Source of the DNA: Synechococcaceae cyanobacterium | Lineage (GTDB): Bacteria; Cyanobacteriota; Cyanobacteriia; PCC-6307; Cyanobiaceae | DNA: 64,000 nucleotides | Direction: 5' to 3' | Assembly (NCBI GenBank): GCA_947378425.1 | Contig: CANCJV010000020.1 | Coordinates: 1-64,000, forward strand | In this document: in pieces, positions 18,076 to 27,854 of the stretch | How the letters are laid out: each line of letters begins with the position of its first letter | Position numbering within the stretch: the stretch's first letter is position 1 | Position numbers and translations under genes: made by a program | The notes under the pieces: generated by a model | Told to the model about the DNA's origin: nothing | The model's input: only the letters and a program-made list of their open reading frames with translations | Databases searched by the model: none

Positions 18076-21000
18076 TGCTGGCCACCGCAGAATCCCCCAT
18101 GGGCACCCAGCGCATCGGTTTTCTGGAGCGGCTGCACAGTCCAGAGCTGCCGGTGCTGGTTTTCGATGGTGCCACCGGCACTTCGCTCCAGGAGATGAAT
18201 CTGACCGCCGAGGATTTCGGCGGCCCGGCCCTGGAGGGCTGCAACGAAAATCTGGTGTTCACGCGCCCCGATGCGGTGCAGGCTGTCCATCGCCAGTTTC
18301 TGGAGGTGGGCGCCGACGTGATCGAAACCGACACCTTTGGTGCGGCCTCGATTGTGCTGGCCGAATACGGCCTCGAGGAGCAGGCTTTTGAAATCAACCG
18401 GCGAGCCGCCCAACTGGCTCGCCAGATGGCGGATCAATACAGCACCGCTGCCAAGCCCAGGTTCGTGGCCGGTTCGATCGGGCCCACCACCAAGTTGCCC
18501 ACCCTGGGCCACATCGATTTCGACACGATGAAGGCCTCGTTCCGCCAGCAGGCCGAAGGGCTGTTGGCAGGTGATATCGACCTCTTCATTGTCGAAACCT
18601 GCCAGGACGTGCTGCAGATCAAGGCCGCTTTGCAAGGAATTGAGGAGGCGATGGCCAGCGCCGCCAGCCGGCGCCCGGTGATGGTCTCGGTGACGATGGA
18701 AACCACCGGCACGATGTTGGTGGGCTCCGATATGGCAGCGGTGGTGGCGATCCTGGAGCCGTTCCGCATCGATGTGCTCGGACTCAATTGCGCCACTGGG
18801 CCCGAGCAGATGAAGGAGCACATCCGCTATCTGAGTGACCACAGCCCCTTTGTGGTGAGCTGCATTCCCAATGCCGGTCTGCCGGAAAACGTCGGTGGTG
18901 TGGCCCACTACCGGCTGACGCCCCTGGAGATGAAGATGCAGTTGTTGCACTTCGTTGAAGATCTGGGGGTGCAGGTGATCGGCGGTTGCTGCGGCACCAC
19001 CCCGGCCCACATCGCCAGCCTGGTGGACCTGGCCGCCGAGCTCAAGCCGGCGCCACGAGCGGTGCGAGGACGGGCCCAGGCCAGCGGCTCAACGGAAGCG
19101 GCAGGGGTAGAAGCGGCTGCAGTAAAAGCGGCAGGAGTGCGGCCAGCCCTGGGCTATGAGCCTTCGGCCGCCTCGATCTACGGCGTCACGCCCTACCACC
19201 AGGACAACTCGTTTTTGATCATCGGCGAGCGCCTCAACGCCAGCGGTTCCAAAAAGGTTCGTGAACTGCTCAATGCCGAGGACTGGGATGGCCTGGTGGC
19301 CGTGGCGCGGAGCCAGGTGAAGGAAAATGCCCACATCCTCGATGTCAATGTCGACTATGTCGGCCGCGATGGGGAGCGCGACATGCACGAGTTGGTGTCG
19401 CGGCTGGTCACCAATGTCAATCTGCCGCTGATGCTCGATTCCACCGAGTGGCAGAAGATGGAGGCGGGTCTCAAGGTGGCTGGCGGCAAGTGCATCCTCA
19501 ACTCCACCAACTACGAAGATGGCGATGAACGCTTCTTCAAGGTGTTGGAGCTGGCCCGTGATTATGGCGCCGCTGTGGTGGTGGGCACCATCGATGAAGA
19601 CGGGATGGCCCGCACGGCGGAGCGCAAGTTTGCGATCGCCCAGCGGGCCTACCGCGATGCCCTCGAGTTCGGCATTCCAGCCCGGGAGATCTTTTACGAT
19701 CCTCTGGCGTTACCGATCTCGACCGGCATTGAAGAAGATCGCGCCAATGCCGCCGCCACCCTGGAAGCCATTGCCCGGATCCGCCAGCAGTTGCCCGGCG
19801 TTCATGTGGTGCTCGGTGTCAGCAATGTCAGCTTCGGCCTGTCGCCCGCGGCCCGCATCGTGCTCAATTCCGTCTTCCTGCACGACTGTTGCCAGGCAGG
19901 CCTGGATGCGGCGATTGTCAGTCCGGCCAAGATCCTTCCCCTGGCCAAGATCAGTGAGGCGGATCAGCAAGTCTGCCGTGATCTGATCTACGACCGCCGC
20001 CGCTTCGAGAGCGATGCTCCCGGTGCGATCTGCACCTACGACCCCCTCACCGAACTCACCACCCTGTTTGAGGGAGTTTCGGCCAGGGAGGCCAGGGCCT
20101 CCGGGCCTTCGCTGGCTGATCTGCCCGTGGAGGAGCGGCTCAAGCAGCACATCATCGATGGCGAACGGATCGGGCTGGAAGCCTCGTTGCAGGAAGCCCT
20201 GCTCCACTATCCGCCGTTGCAGATCATCAACACTTTCCTGCTCGATGGCATGAAGGTGGTGGGAGATCTGTTCGGTTCCGGCCAGATGCAGCTTCCGTTT
20301 GTGCTGCAGAGCGCCGAAACGATGAAGGCGGCGGTGGCCTTTCTTGAGCCACATATGGACAAGCAGGTCGGGCCCGATGGCCAGCCGGCCTCCAGTGGCA
20401 AAGGCAAGTTCCTGATTGCCACGGTCAAGGGCGATGTCCATGATATCGGTAAGAATCTCGTTGATATCATTCTCACCAACAATGGCTATCAGGTGATCAA
20501 TCTCGGCATCAAGCAGAGCCTTGAGGCCATCGTCGAAGCCCAGCACCGGCATCAGGCTGATTGCATCGCCATGAGTGGTCTGCTCGTCAAGTCCACCGCC
20601 TTCATGAAGGACAACCTCGAAGCCTTCAACGATGTCGGCATTCAGGTGCCGGTGATTCTCGGTGGCGCCGCCCTGACGCCTCGCTTTGTTCACGGTGATT
20701 GCAAGGCCGTCTACGGCGGGCAGGTGATCTATGGCCGCGATGCCTTCGCCGATCTGCGTTTCATGGATGCCCTGATGGAGGCCAAGGCCGCCGGCCGCTG
20801 GGATGACCAGGTCGGCTTCCTCGATGGCATTCCGGCGGGCATCGCCATGGCCGCTGCCGCAACCGACGCCGAGGAGCAGGCCGGGCAGCCGACGAGGACG
20901 GAACCCGCCGCAGCGGTTGCTGCCGATCCCCCTATCCCTGGCGCCGCGCTGGCCACCGCCAGCACCACTGCCGAGAACCAGGAGCCGGCCGCCGCTGATG

Positions 21001-21881
21001 ACAGCCGCTCCGCCAGCGTGCCGGAGGAACCGGCCCTGTCCCCTCCCTTCTGGGGATCCCGGGTGTTGCTGGACGACGAGATTGATCTGGCCGAGGTGTT
21101 CGCCTACCTCGATCGTCAGGCCCTGTTCGCCGGTCAGTGGCAACTGCGCAAGACGCAGCAGCAGAGCCGGCCGGAGTACGAGGCGATGCTGGCCGACAAG
21201 GCCGAGCCGGTGCTCGCCCACTGGATCGAGCGCTGTCTCAGCGATAGCCTGCTCACCCCCAGAGTGGCCTACGGCTATTTTCCCTGCGGCCGCCAGGGCA
21301 ACGCTGTCGTGGTCTTCGATCCGCTGGCCATGGCCGCTGGGGTGGAACCGGCCGGGGCCGGTGCTGAGCTCGGCCGCTTCCTGCTGCCACGGCAGAAGGG
21401 CGGCAACCGCTACTGCATCGCCGACTTCTATCGCGACCTCGCACCCCGGGAAGGGGGGATGAACCGCCCCACCGATGTGCTGCCGATGCAGGCGGTGACC
21501 ATGGGCGAGCGGGCGACGCAGTTCGCCCAGCACCTGTTCAAGGCCGATCAATACAGTGATTATCTCTATTTTCATGGCCTCGCCGTGCAGATGGCCGAGG
21601 CCCTGGCGGAGTGGGTCCATGCCCGCATTCGCCGCGAGCTGGGTTTCGCCGAGCAGGAACCGCGGGAGCTGCGCGAGGTGCTCGCCCAGCGCTATCGGGG
21701 CAGCCGTTACTCCTTCGGCTACCCCGCCTGTCCCAACGTCGCTGATTCCAGGCCGCAGCTCCAGTGGCTGGGCGCCGATCGCATCGGCCTGACGATGGAT
21801 GACAGCGACCAACTGGAGCCCGAGCAGAGCACAACCGCCCTGGTGACCCTGCACAGCCGTGCTCGCTACTTCAGCGCCTGA
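18075..21881 (+). CDS. metH: Cobalamin-dependent methionine synthase
   Basis: Transfers a methyl group from methyltetrahydrofolate to homocysteine through cobalamin. All four modules are visible in 1268 residues: homocysteine domain (zinc ligands in LNCATGP at about 238 and GGCCGTT at about 303), pterin domain ([12 protein letters not shown] from about 386; [11 protein letters not shown]), B12-binding domain with GDVHDIGKN at about 787, whose histidine is the lower cobalt ligand, and the AdoMet-binding reactivation domain (about 990 onward, [27 protein letters not shown]). Two Ala/Glu/Pro-rich linkers are seen, at about 333-360 and 930-990; the second joins the B12 and reactivation domains. 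The end of ilvE overlaps the start codon. No B12 riboswitch was seen at this gene. Confidence 0.96.
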   Translation: MLATAESPMGTQRIGFLERLHSPELPVLVFDGATGTSLQEMNLTAEDFGGPALEGCNENLVFTRPDAVQAVHRQFLEVGADVIETDTFGAASIVLAEYGLEEQAFEINRRAAQLARQMADQYSTAAKPRFVAGSIGPTTKLPTLGHIDFDTMKASFRQQAEGLLAGDIDLFIVETCQDVLQIKAALQGIEEAMASAASRRPVMVSVTMETTGTMLVGSDMAAVVAILEPFRIDVLGLNCATGPEQMKEHIRYLSDHSPFVVSCIPNAGLPENVGGVAHYRLTPLEMKMQLLHFVEDLGVQVIGGCCGTTPAHIASLVDLAAELKPAPRAVRGRAQASGSTEAAGVEAAAVKAAGVRPALGYEPSAASIYGVTPYHQDNSFLIIGERLNASGSKKVRELLNAEDWDGLVAVARSQVKENAHILDVNVDYVGRDGERDMHELVSRLVTNVNLPLMLDSTEWQKMEAGLKVAGGKCILNSTNYEDGDERFFKVLELARDYGAAVVVGTIDEDGMARTAERKFAIAQRAYRDALEFGIPAREIFYDPLALPISTGIEEDRANAAATLEAIARIRQQLPGVHVVLGVSNVSFGLSPAARIVLNSVFLHDCCQAGLDAAIVSPAKILPLAKISEADQQVCRDLIYDRRRFESDAPGAICTYDPLTELTTLFEGVSAREARASGPSLADLPVEERLKQHIIDGERIGLEASLQEALLHYPPLQIINTFLLDGMKVVGDLFGSGQMQLPFVLQSAETMKAAVAFLEPHMDKQVGPDGQPASSGKGKFLIATVKGDVHDIGKNLVDIILTNNGYQVINLGIKQSLEAIVEAQHRHQADCIAMSGLLVKSTAFMKDNLEAFNDVGIQVPVILGGAALTPRFVHGDCKAVYGGQVIYGRDAFADLRFMDALMEAKAAGRWDDQVGFLDGIPAGIAMAAAATDAEEQAGQPTRTEPAAAVAADPPIPGAALATASTTAENQEPAAADDSRSASVPEEPALSPPFWGSRVLLDDEIDLAEVFAYLDRQALFAGQWQLRKTQQQSRPEYEAMLADKAEPVLAHWIERCLSDSLLTPRVAYGYFPCGRQGNAVVVFDPLAMAAGVEPAGAGAELGRFLLPRQKGGNRYCIADFYRDLAPREGGMNRPTDVLPMQAVTMGERATQFAQHLFKADQYSDYLYFHGLAVQMAEALAEWVHARIRRELGFAEQEPRELREVLAQRYRGSRYSFGYPACPNVADSRPQLQWLGADRIGLTMDDSDQLEPEQSTTALVTLHSRARYFSA

Positions 21882-21943
21882 GGAGGCGCCGGATCGCCTC
21901 TGGGGGCCGTGGCAGGCTTTCCAGGCTCATCTGCGTGAACGCC

Positions 21944-22216
21944 ATGGCCATTGCCGGACCCGACGGTGTCGATGCCGCCATCGCCTCGGGAGTCGATCTC
22001 GATGGCAGCCCGATTCCTGAAGCGATGCTCGCCCTCTACGGGGAGGTGATGGAGCTCGAAAGTCGCCGCGCTCGCAGTGGTGTCAAAAAATCGATGCGCA
22101 ACCGGATCGTCAAGACCGGCTCCAAGCATCTCGATCAGGCCAGCCTCGATCGTCGCCTGCAGGAGGCCGGCTGGGAGGGACTCAAGGCCAGGGAGATCGC
22201 CTTCTTCTACGGCTGA
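21944..22216 (+). CDS. Small conserved hypothetical protein
   Basis: About 90 residues from ATG 21944 (MAIAGPDGVDAAI); a GTG three codons upstream is also possible. The middle carries a conspicuous basic segment (ESRRARSGVKKSMRNRIVKTGSK) followed by a helix-rich end that closes with the distinctive GLKAREIAFFYG. No membrane span or known catalytic motif is visible. The charge pattern would fit a nucleic-acid-binding or regulatory small protein, but that is speculation. It lies 62 nt after metH on the same strand. Coding appearance and composition match the neighbours. Nothing recognisable follows between 22217 and 22505. Confidence 0.65.
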   Translation: MAIAGPDGVDAAIASGVDLDGSPIPEAMLALYGEVMELESRRARSGVKKSMRNRIVKTGSKHLDQASLDRRLQEAGWEGLKAREIAFFYG

Positions 22217-22505
22217 CCGGCCAGCAGCCGTGGGGAATCAGCCAGCGATCCTGTCGGTGTCGGCGACGTACGGCGCTGCCAGGGTCAGCCGGAATCGCAG
22301 GGATGTCGGCCCCACCGCTTCAGATCTGCCGCTGGTGATCGCGACGGAACCGATCGCTGGCTCGGCTTTGGACAGCCGGATGCTGACTCGGCAGCGCCGA
22401 CCCACGTGGGCGTGATCGCGGCAGGTGCGGCGTCTCTGGCCCAGGAGCCGCTGACCGGGAATCGCTGCGGCTGCAACGCGGTTGCCAACCGCGGGATCGG
22501 CTGCC

Positions 22506-22733
22506 TCAGCCGCAGAGCTCCTCGAGGGTGTCGATCACCTCCTGCTGAAATTCCTCCAGGTCATCGGAGTCGCTGAGGTCGATGCCCTCGCCGGCGGCGT
22601 TCTGGGAGAGCTCCTGAAAATGGAAGGCCCCCTCGCCATGGGCGAGGAACTCCATGGCGGAAGGCTCACCGCTTTCTTTGTAGGCGTCGCAGAGGGCCAG
22701 GAAGGCCGCATCCTCGGTGAAGTCCCAGCTCAT
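22506..22733 (-). CDS. Small acidic hypothetical protein
   Basis: A 75-residue protein starting at ATG 22733 (MSWDFTEDAAFLAL) with a strongly acidic composition (GIDLSDSDDLEEFQQEVIDTLEELCG at the C-terminus). No signal peptide, membrane span or known motif. The sequence is helical throughout and could be a small cytoplasmic partner protein. I do not recognise a family. It lies on the minus strand, divergent from the DUF2237 gene, with 135 nt between the two start codons containing a small CTGGCA/TGCCAG inverted repeat around 22809-22828. Confidence that it is real rests on its amino-acid composition and clean position. Confidence 0.5.
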   Translation of the reverse strand: MSWDFTEDAAFLALCDAYKESGEPSAMEFLAHGEGAFHFQELSQNAAGEGIDLSDSDDLEEFQQEVIDTLEELCG

Positions 22734-22868
22734 GTAGGGGGTCGTGCCGAAAATCGGGATTGGTTCTGAATGACCTTTAACGCCTACCCCCCGGAATTCG
22801 TCAACCTCCTGGCAGCACTTTGTGCCAGTCCCCCGTCAGACTGAGCCTCCGCTGAACCCGTCCAGGCC

Positions 22869-23267
22869 ATGGTCCAGGCCCCCTTTGAGGCTGCTGATTC
22901 CAGTCCTGCCGAAGCCGTGAACGTGCTCGGTGAACCTCTGGTGATCTGCGGTTGCGAGCCGATGACCGGCTGGTTTCGCGATGGCACCTGCCGCACCGAT
23001 CCCGCCGATCTCGGTCGTCACACCGTCTGCTGCGTGGTGGATGAGGCTTTCCTCAGCTACACCCGGGCCCAGGGCAACGATCTGAGCAGCCCAGCGCCGG
23101 CCTTCGGTTTTCCCGGCCTGCAGGCCGGCGATCACTGGTGCATCTGTGCCGCACGCTGGCTGGAGGCCTATGAGGACGGCATGGCGCCACCGGTCCATCT
23201 GGAGTCCTGCGAGCAGAGTTGCCTGGAGTTGATCCCGCTGGAGCTGCTCAGCCGCCACGCGGCCTGA
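22869..23267 (+). CDS. DUF2237 family protein
   Basis: A 132-residue member of DUF2237, a small conserved family of unknown function found in bacteria and eukaryotes. The family signature is easy to see: NVLGEPLVICGCEPMTGWFRDGTC near residue 18, DLGRHTVCCVVDEAFLSYTRAQGNDLS, FGFPGLQAGDHWCICAARWLEA, and the C-terminal APPVHLESC. Several cysteines are conserved, suggesting structural or redox importance. The length is usual. It converges with the SDR gene, whose stop codon is 4 nt away. No function is assigned. Confidence 0.85.
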   Translation: MVQAPFEAADSSPAEAVNVLGEPLVICGCEPMTGWFRDGTCRTDPADLGRHTVCCVVDEAFLSYTRAQGNDLSSPAPAFGFPGLQAGDHWCICAARWLEAYEDGMAPPVHLESCEQSCLELIPLELLSRHAA

Positions 23268-23270
23268 AGG

Positions 23271-24035
23271 TCACCAGGGAATCGCGCTGCCATCCCAGGC
23301 CAGGAAATTTCCGCTTTCAGCGGGTGTCTGCTGTTCCAGCAGGTCCAGAAGCTGGCCGGCGGCGCGCGCAGGGCTGAACAGCTGCTCGGGGGGCACTCCG
23401 GAGCGGAAGGGTGCCGACAAGGCTGTGGCCGTGGTGCCTGGGTGCAGCAGGGTGACGCAGACCTGGGGCAGGCGCCGCCGCCATTCGATCGCCAGGGTGG
23501 TCAGCAGCTGGTTCTGGGCCGCCTTGGCGGCGCGATACCCATACCAGCCCCCCAGGCGGTTGTCGCCGATGCTGCCCACCCGGGCCGAAAGGCTGGCAAA
23601 CAGCGCCGGTTGTTGGCGGGGCAGGGCGGCTTCGATCGCCTGGGCCACCAGCAAAGGCCCCCAGGCATTGACGCTGAAGCTGCGCTCGAGATCGCGGCGA
23701 TTCACCTGGGAGAGCCGTTTCTCCGGGGCCAGGGCCCCCTCGTGCAGCAGGCCGGCGGTGTAGATCACCAGACGCAGGGGGGAGAGCCGCTCCAGGGCCA
23801 GCTGGTGCAGCTGCCGCACGCTCTCGTCATCGCTCACATCCAGATGGAGCTGTCGCAGGCCGCTGGCGATCAGGGGATCATCAGCTTCGGCAGATCGCCG
23901 CTGGGCGCACCACAGCTGCAGGCGCGGCGCCCTGGCACCGAGGTCCTGCAGCAGGGCCCGGCCGATGCCGCCGCCACCGACGACCAGGGCATGGCCGCTC
24001 CAGGCGCTCCAGGGGGACAGGGGCTCGACAGACAT
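23271..24035 (-). CDS. Short-chain dehydrogenase/reductase family protein
   Basis: About 254 residues from ATG 24035 (MSVEPLSPWSAW); other ATGs at 24044 and 24059 are in frame. Rossmann-fold signs are clear: the dinucleotide loop in ALVVGGGGIGRALL, the LDVSDDESV acidic segment, the NAG-like IYTAGLL, the catalytic SLSARVGSIGDNRLGGWYGYRAAKAAQN with the serine and the YxxxK pair, and LHPGTTATALS. The glycine-rich loop is GGGGIGRAL where TGxxxGIG is usual. It resembles the CsgA-like SDR subgroup. The substrate is unknown. It is divergent from gpsA with very little space, so the two promoters overlap. Confidence 0.82.
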   Translation of the reverse strand: MSVEPLSPWSAWSGHALVVGGGGIGRALLQDLGARAPRLQLWCAQRRSAEADDPLIASGLRQLHLDVSDDESVRQLHQLALERLSPLRLVIYTAGLLHEGALAPEKRLSQVNRRDLERSFSVNAWGPLLVAQAIEAALPRQQPALFASLSARVGSIGDNRLGGWYGYRAAKAAQNQLLTTLAIEWRRRLPQVCVTLLHPGTTATALSAPFRSGVPPEQLFSPARAAGQLLDLLEQQTPAESGNFLAWDGSAIPW

Positions 24036-24057
24036 GGCGGCCATGACTTGATGTCGC

Positions 24058-25002
24058 ATGATGACCGGGCTGCAAAGGGAGATGGGACTGCGGATTTCGG
24101 TGCTGGGACGGGGGGCCTGGGGCAGCACGCTGGCTCGTCTGTGGCAGGAGGATGGCCATGCCGTGCGCAGCTGGTCCCGCCGGGATGGCGGCGATGCGGT
24201 GCCCCTGCTCCAGGACAGCGAGCTGGTGGTGTCGGCCGTCTCGATGGCAGCCGTCGCCGGCCTGGCCCGAACCCTGGCGCCCCACTGGCCCGAGGCCGTG
24301 CCCCTGCTCAGCTGCAGCAAGGGGATCGATCTCGATGGTCTCTGCAGTGCGAGTCAGCTTTGGGGCCAGCAGCTGCCGGCGGCCCCCCTGGCCGTGCTCA
24401 GCGGGCCGAATCTGGCCGATGAACTGGATCGCGGTCTGCCGGCGGCCAGCGTCATCGCCGCCAGCGACAGGGAGCTGGCACTGCGACTGCAGCGAGCCCT
24501 GCGCGTCCCCCATCTGCGGCTCTACACCAACGCCGATCCGATCGGTACCGAAGCGGCTGGTGCGCTCAAGAATGTGATGGCCGTGGCGGCGGGCATCAGT
24601 GACGGCCTCGGGCTCGGGGCCAATGCCAAGGCCTCCCTGCTCACCCGTGGGCTGGCGGAAATCGGCGCGGTGCTGGTGGCCCTCGGCGGCCAGAGCTCGA
24701 CCCTCTACGGACTGGCCGGCCTCGGCGATCTGCTGGCAACGGCCAACAGCCCTCTGAGCCGCAACTACCGCTTCGGCCTGGCCATGGCGGACGGCCTGAG
24801 CGAAGCCCTGGCCCTGGAGGCCATCGGCGCCACCGTCGAAGGGCCCCGCACGGCCCGGGCCGTCCTGCTGCTGGCCTCTCGTCAGGGCTGGAGTCTGCCG
24901 ATCTGCGAGCAGGTGGTGCGACTCCTCGATGGCCTGATCGATGCCCCCCAGGCTGTCCAGAGCCTGATGCAGCGGGATCTCAAGGCCGAGGTCGGGCGTT
25001 GA
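24058..25002 (+). CDS. gpsA: Glycerol-3-phosphate dehydrogenase [NAD(P)+]
   Basis: Reduces dihydroxyacetone phosphate to sn-glycerol-3-phosphate for membrane lipid synthesis. The nucleotide loop appears as VLGRGAWGSTLA close to the N-terminus; other family marks are LLSCSKGID, AVLSGPNLADEL, the catalytic-lysine segment GALKNVMAVAAGISDGLGLGANAKA, GLAGLGDLLAT and SRNYRFG. The start is uncertain among ATG 24058, 24061 and 24082 (MGLRISVLGRG); the last one is closest to the fold. It heads a run of overlapping genes: its stop overlaps the start of the PhzF gene, which overlaps the SpoIID gene, which overlaps the Ap4A phosphorylase gene. Confidence 0.93.
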   Translation: MMTGLQREMGLRISVLGRGAWGSTLARLWQEDGHAVRSWSRRDGGDAVPLLQDSELVVSAVSMAAVAGLARTLAPHWPEAVPLLSCSKGIDLDGLCSASQLWGQQLPAAPLAVLSGPNLADELDRGLPAASVIAASDRELALRLQRALRVPHLRLYTNADPIGTEAAGALKNVMAVAAGISDGLGLGANAKASLLTRGLAEIGAVLVALGGQSSTLYGLAGLGDLLATANSPLSRNYRFGLAMADGLSEALALEAIGATVEGPRTARAVLLLASRQGWSLPICEQVVRLLDGLIDAPQAVQSLMQRDLKAEVGR

Positions 25003-25949
25003 ACCGGGCCGTGCTGATCGAGGCCTTCAGTGAAGGCCCCGGCGGCGGCAATGGAGCGGCAGTGGTGCTGCTGGACCATCCGCTCCCGACGGCGTGGATG
25101 CAGCGGCTGGCAGGCAGCCTCAAGCAGTCGGAGACAGCCTTCCTGCTCCGGATTCAGAATCACTGGCTGCTGCGCTGGTTCACGCCGAGCTGTGAAGTGC
25201 CCCTCTGCGGTCACGCCACCCTGGCCAGCCTGCTGGCCCTGGCCCACTGGAACCAGGTGCAACTGGGCGAATCCCTCGACCTCTGGACCCGCAGCGGACC
25301 GCTGACCGTGAGCCTCGATCCCGCCGATCGCCGCCGCGGCAGCATGGTGCTCCCCAGCGGCGTCCTGAAGGAGGCGCCGGTTCCCGCGGCGTTGCAGACC
25401 CTGTTGGCCCAGCGGCTGGGCAGCGGCGCCGAGGCGTTCTGGACCTCCTCCCTCGGCTATGGGGTGGCCTTGCTGGAGCCAGGCGCTGACCTGGTCGCCC
25501 TGGACGGTCTTGCCGCTGACTTGCCCGAGGCGCTGCGTCCTGGGCTGGTACTGATGCAGCCCCTCAGTGAAGCGACCCCGGCCTCCCCCTCCAGGCCCGG
25601 CCAGCTGGAAGGGTTACCGCTGGATTTTCAGCTGCGTTTCTTCGCACCGGGCCTGGGGATCGACGAAGATCCCGTCACCGGATCCGCCCATGCCCTGGTG
25701 GCTCCGTGGTGGCATCAGCGACTGGGTCGCGACTGGGTGGCGGGCTGGCAATGTTCCGACCGTCCGGGGGGGATGGTCAGCAGGGCCACATCATCAGGCA
25801 TGATCCGCCTGTTCGGATCGGGACATCTCCTGTGGGACGGCACCCTGCTGACGGAACCCCAGGCAAGAGCGGCCGCTGGCGAGCACGGCTGCGCCTCGAC
25901 CGGTTGCAGCGACGACGTCAGTTGGCTGTCGCTGCTGCCGGCCGGGTGA
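24999..25949 (+). CDS. PhzF family isomerase/epimerase-like protein
   Basis: A protein of up to 316 residues of the PhzF fold, which is related to diaminopimelate epimerase. Marks: the N-terminal GGNGAAVVLLD, the catalytic-glutamate region KQSETAFLL, RWFTPSCEVPLCGHATLAS, and GIDEDPVTGSAHALVAPWW. The PhzF-type glutamate is present. Family members isomerise diverse small molecules; the substrate here is unknown, and no phenazine genes are present, so a phenazine role is unlikely. The start is either TTG 24999, which overlaps the gpsA stop, or GTG 25011. The stop overlaps the GTG of the next gene. Confidence 0.85.
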   Translation: MNRAVLIEAFSEGPGGGNGAAVVLLDHPLPTAWMQRLAGSLKQSETAFLLRIQNHWLLRWFTPSCEVPLCGHATLASLLALAHWNQVQLGESLDLWTRSGPLTVSLDPADRRRGSMVLPSGVLKEAPVPAALQTLLAQRLGSGAEAFWTSSLGYGVALLEPGADLVALDGLAADLPEALRPGLVLMQPLSEATPASPSRPGQLEGLPLDFQLRFFAPGLGIDEDPVTGSAHALVAPWWHQRLGRDWVAGWQCSDRPGGMVSRATSSGMIRLFGSGHLLWDGTLLTEPQARAAAGEHGCASTGCSDDVSWLSLLPAG

Positions 25950-26938
25950 TCCGCGGGGTTCGTCACCATCCGATTCTGATCTCGGCCCCCCTGGCGCTTG
26001 TGGCCCTGGGTGCGGGCTTTGCGGCCCAGGCCCTGTTGCGACCCGCCGCTCCGGATCAGGATCTGCTCGATGCCCTGATCGCCCAGCCCGGTGAGCCCGC
26101 GCGCAGCGCACCCCGGGCTCCTCGCCCCGATCGTGAGGCGGTTCTGGCAGCCAGCTCGATCCAGGCCGAACGCGCCACCTCAGTCCCGGCGGATGGACGC
26201 ACCCTGGCAGAACCAGAAGCGGGGCCAGCGCTGGCGCTGGAGATCCGCGTGGCGCTGCTGAAGTTGTCAGCCAATCCCAGGCTCGGAGCCAGCGGCCCCT
26301 GGAGCCTCAGTGATCGATCCGGCAGGGTGCTGCAACGGGGTGGTGCCGAGCAGTCGCCCACCCTCGATTCCCTGCTGGCCAGCGAACCGGAACTCTGGCT
26401 GCAGACCGGCCCCGCAGATCACTTGCTGGCCGATGGCCGTGCTTACGACGGCCGCTTCCGCCTGCTCCGCGGTGGCGCCGGTGTGCAGGTGGTGAACCAT
26501 CTTTCACTCGAGAGCTACATCAGTTCGGTGGTCGGTGGCGAGATGCCCAGCTCCTGGAACATGGAGGCCCTCAGGGCCCAGGCGGTGGCGGCCCGTTCCT
26601 ACGCGATGGCCCACATGGCCCGTCCCGCCGATGCCCAATGGCATCTGGGGGACACGACCCGCTGGCAGAACTATGAGGGCCTCAGCAGCGTCAGCGGGCC
26701 AACCCGACAGGCCACCGCCAGCACCGCCGGGGTGATTCTCAGTTATCAGGGCGGCATCGTCGAAAGCCTGTACGCCGCCACCCAGCAGATCGTCGATGAA
26801 GCCCATGGCCACCTTGGCGCCAGCATGAGCCAGAACGGCGCCCAGGAGCTGGCGCTGCAGGGCCTCCGCTACAACCAGATCCTGGGTCATTACTACCAGG
26901 GGGCCTCCCTGGCTCGCCTCCAGGCTGGTGCGCGCTGA
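25946..26938 (+). CDS. SpoIID/LytB domain protein
   Basis: About 330 residues from GTG 25946 (VIRGVRHHPILIS), which overlaps the preceding stop codon. One N-terminal hydrophobic segment (LISAPLALVALGAGFAAQALL) should anchor or export it. After a Pro/Ala-rich spacer, the C-terminal half carries the SpoIID signature YISSVVGGEMPSSWNMEALRAQAVAARSYAM with the catalytic glutamate, then TRQATASTAGVILSYQGGIVES. In Bacillus SpoIID is a lytic transglycosylase needed for engulfment; in cyanobacteria related proteins are common and are taken to act on peptidoglycan (inference). No amidase domain is attached. Confidence 0.85.
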   Translation: MIRGVRHHPILISAPLALVALGAGFAAQALLRPAAPDQDLLDALIAQPGEPARSAPRAPRPDREAVLAASSIQAERATSVPADGRTLAEPEAGPALALEIRVALLKLSANPRLGASGPWSLSDRSGRVLQRGGAEQSPTLDSLLASEPELWLQTGPADHLLADGRAYDGRFRLLRGGAGVQVVNHLSLESYISSVVGGEMPSSWNMEALRAQAVAARSYAMAHMARPADAQWHLGDTTRWQNYEGLSSVSGPTRQATASTAGVILSYQGGIVESLYAATQQIVDEAHGHLGASMSQNGAQELALQGLRYNQILGHYYQGASLARLQAGAR

Positions 26939-27788
26939 GCACTACTGGCAGGAGGCCCTGGCCGTCTCCGAGCGGGCCCGCGCCAGCGGCGCCCTGATAC
27001 CGCTCGAGACCGAACTGCTGCAGCCCCCAGGGATCGAACCCTTTGTGCTGCGTCAGCTGCTCTCCCTTCCACCGCGCCACCTGAGCGCCGCTGGGCCCAG
27101 GCCCAACCCATTTCTGCCCTGGGATCGCCCCCTGCAGGTGGCGCTGTTACCCAGCGGCCATGTGTTGCTGCTCAACAAGTTTCCGGTGCAGTGCGCCCAT
27201 CTGCTGGTGATCACCCAGCAGTGGCAGCCCCAGAGTGGCTGGTTGGTCCAGCAGGACTGGGATGCCGTGGCGGCGGTGGCAGCCGATACGGGGGGGCTTT
27301 GGTTCTTCAACAGCAGCGCCACAGCCGGAGCCAGTCAGCCCCACCGCCATCTGCAGTTGCTGCCCCGGCGTCAGGGGGAAGCCAGCTGTCCGATCGCCAC
27401 CACTCTCGAGGCCCAGCTGGCCGGGGAGGCGCCGCCCTGGCCCTGGGCCTATCGCCTCAGTCGTCGACGAGCCCCCGACGGCGGCGATGAACTGGCCGAG
27501 CTGTATCAGCGCCATTGCCAGGATCTCGGTCTGGGGCAGCCGGGCGAGACCCTGTCCCCGGCCCACGCCTACAACCTGGTGTTCAGCGACCGGTGGTTCC
27601 TGACGGTGAGGCGGGTGCGGGAGCACCAAGCGGGCTTCAGCATCAATGGGCTCGGCTTTGCCGGTTATCTGCTGAGCACCGCCAGGTCGGATCGAACCTG
27701 GCTGGCCGGCCATGGGCCCTGGGCCCTGCTCCAGGCCGTGGCAGCGGACCATTCCGTGGTTCCACGGTTGCGTTGCGTCGACGAGTAG
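26928..27788 (+). CDS. Ap4A phosphorylase / ATP adenylyltransferase
   Basis: A 286-residue HIT-superfamily enzyme that cleaves diadenosine tetraphosphate by phosphorolysis. The catalytic histidine triad variant is visible in ASQPHRHLQLLP (HxHxQ), at about residue 138; other family sequences are NPFLPWDRPL, HVLLLNKFPV, and the C-terminal HAYNLVFSDRWFLTVRR. The GTG start at 26928 lies within the 3' end of the SpoIID gene (11-nt overlap), giving MRAEHYWQEAL. Ap4A accumulates under stress, and phosphorylase control of it is established in cyanobacteria and yeast. The sigma factor gene begins 66 nt downstream on the same strand. Confidence 0.88.
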   Translation: MRAEHYWQEALAVSERARASGALIPLETELLQPPGIEPFVLRQLLSLPPRHLSAAGPRPNPFLPWDRPLQVALLPSGHVLLLNKFPVQCAHLLVITQQWQPQSGWLVQQDWDAVAAVAADTGGLWFFNSSATAGASQPHRHLQLLPRRQGEASCPIATTLEAQLAGEAPPWPWAYRLSRRRAPDGGDELAELYQRHCQDLGLGQPGETLSPAHAYNLVFSDRWFLTVRRVREHQAGFSINGLGFAGYLLSTARSDRTWLAGHGPWALLQAVAADHSVVPRLRCVDE

Positions 27789-27854
27789 GGGCTCTCTGGA
27801 AGGAGGGGTGATGCACACCAGCGCCCCTGCCTTACACCGATTCTTCTGTTCATC

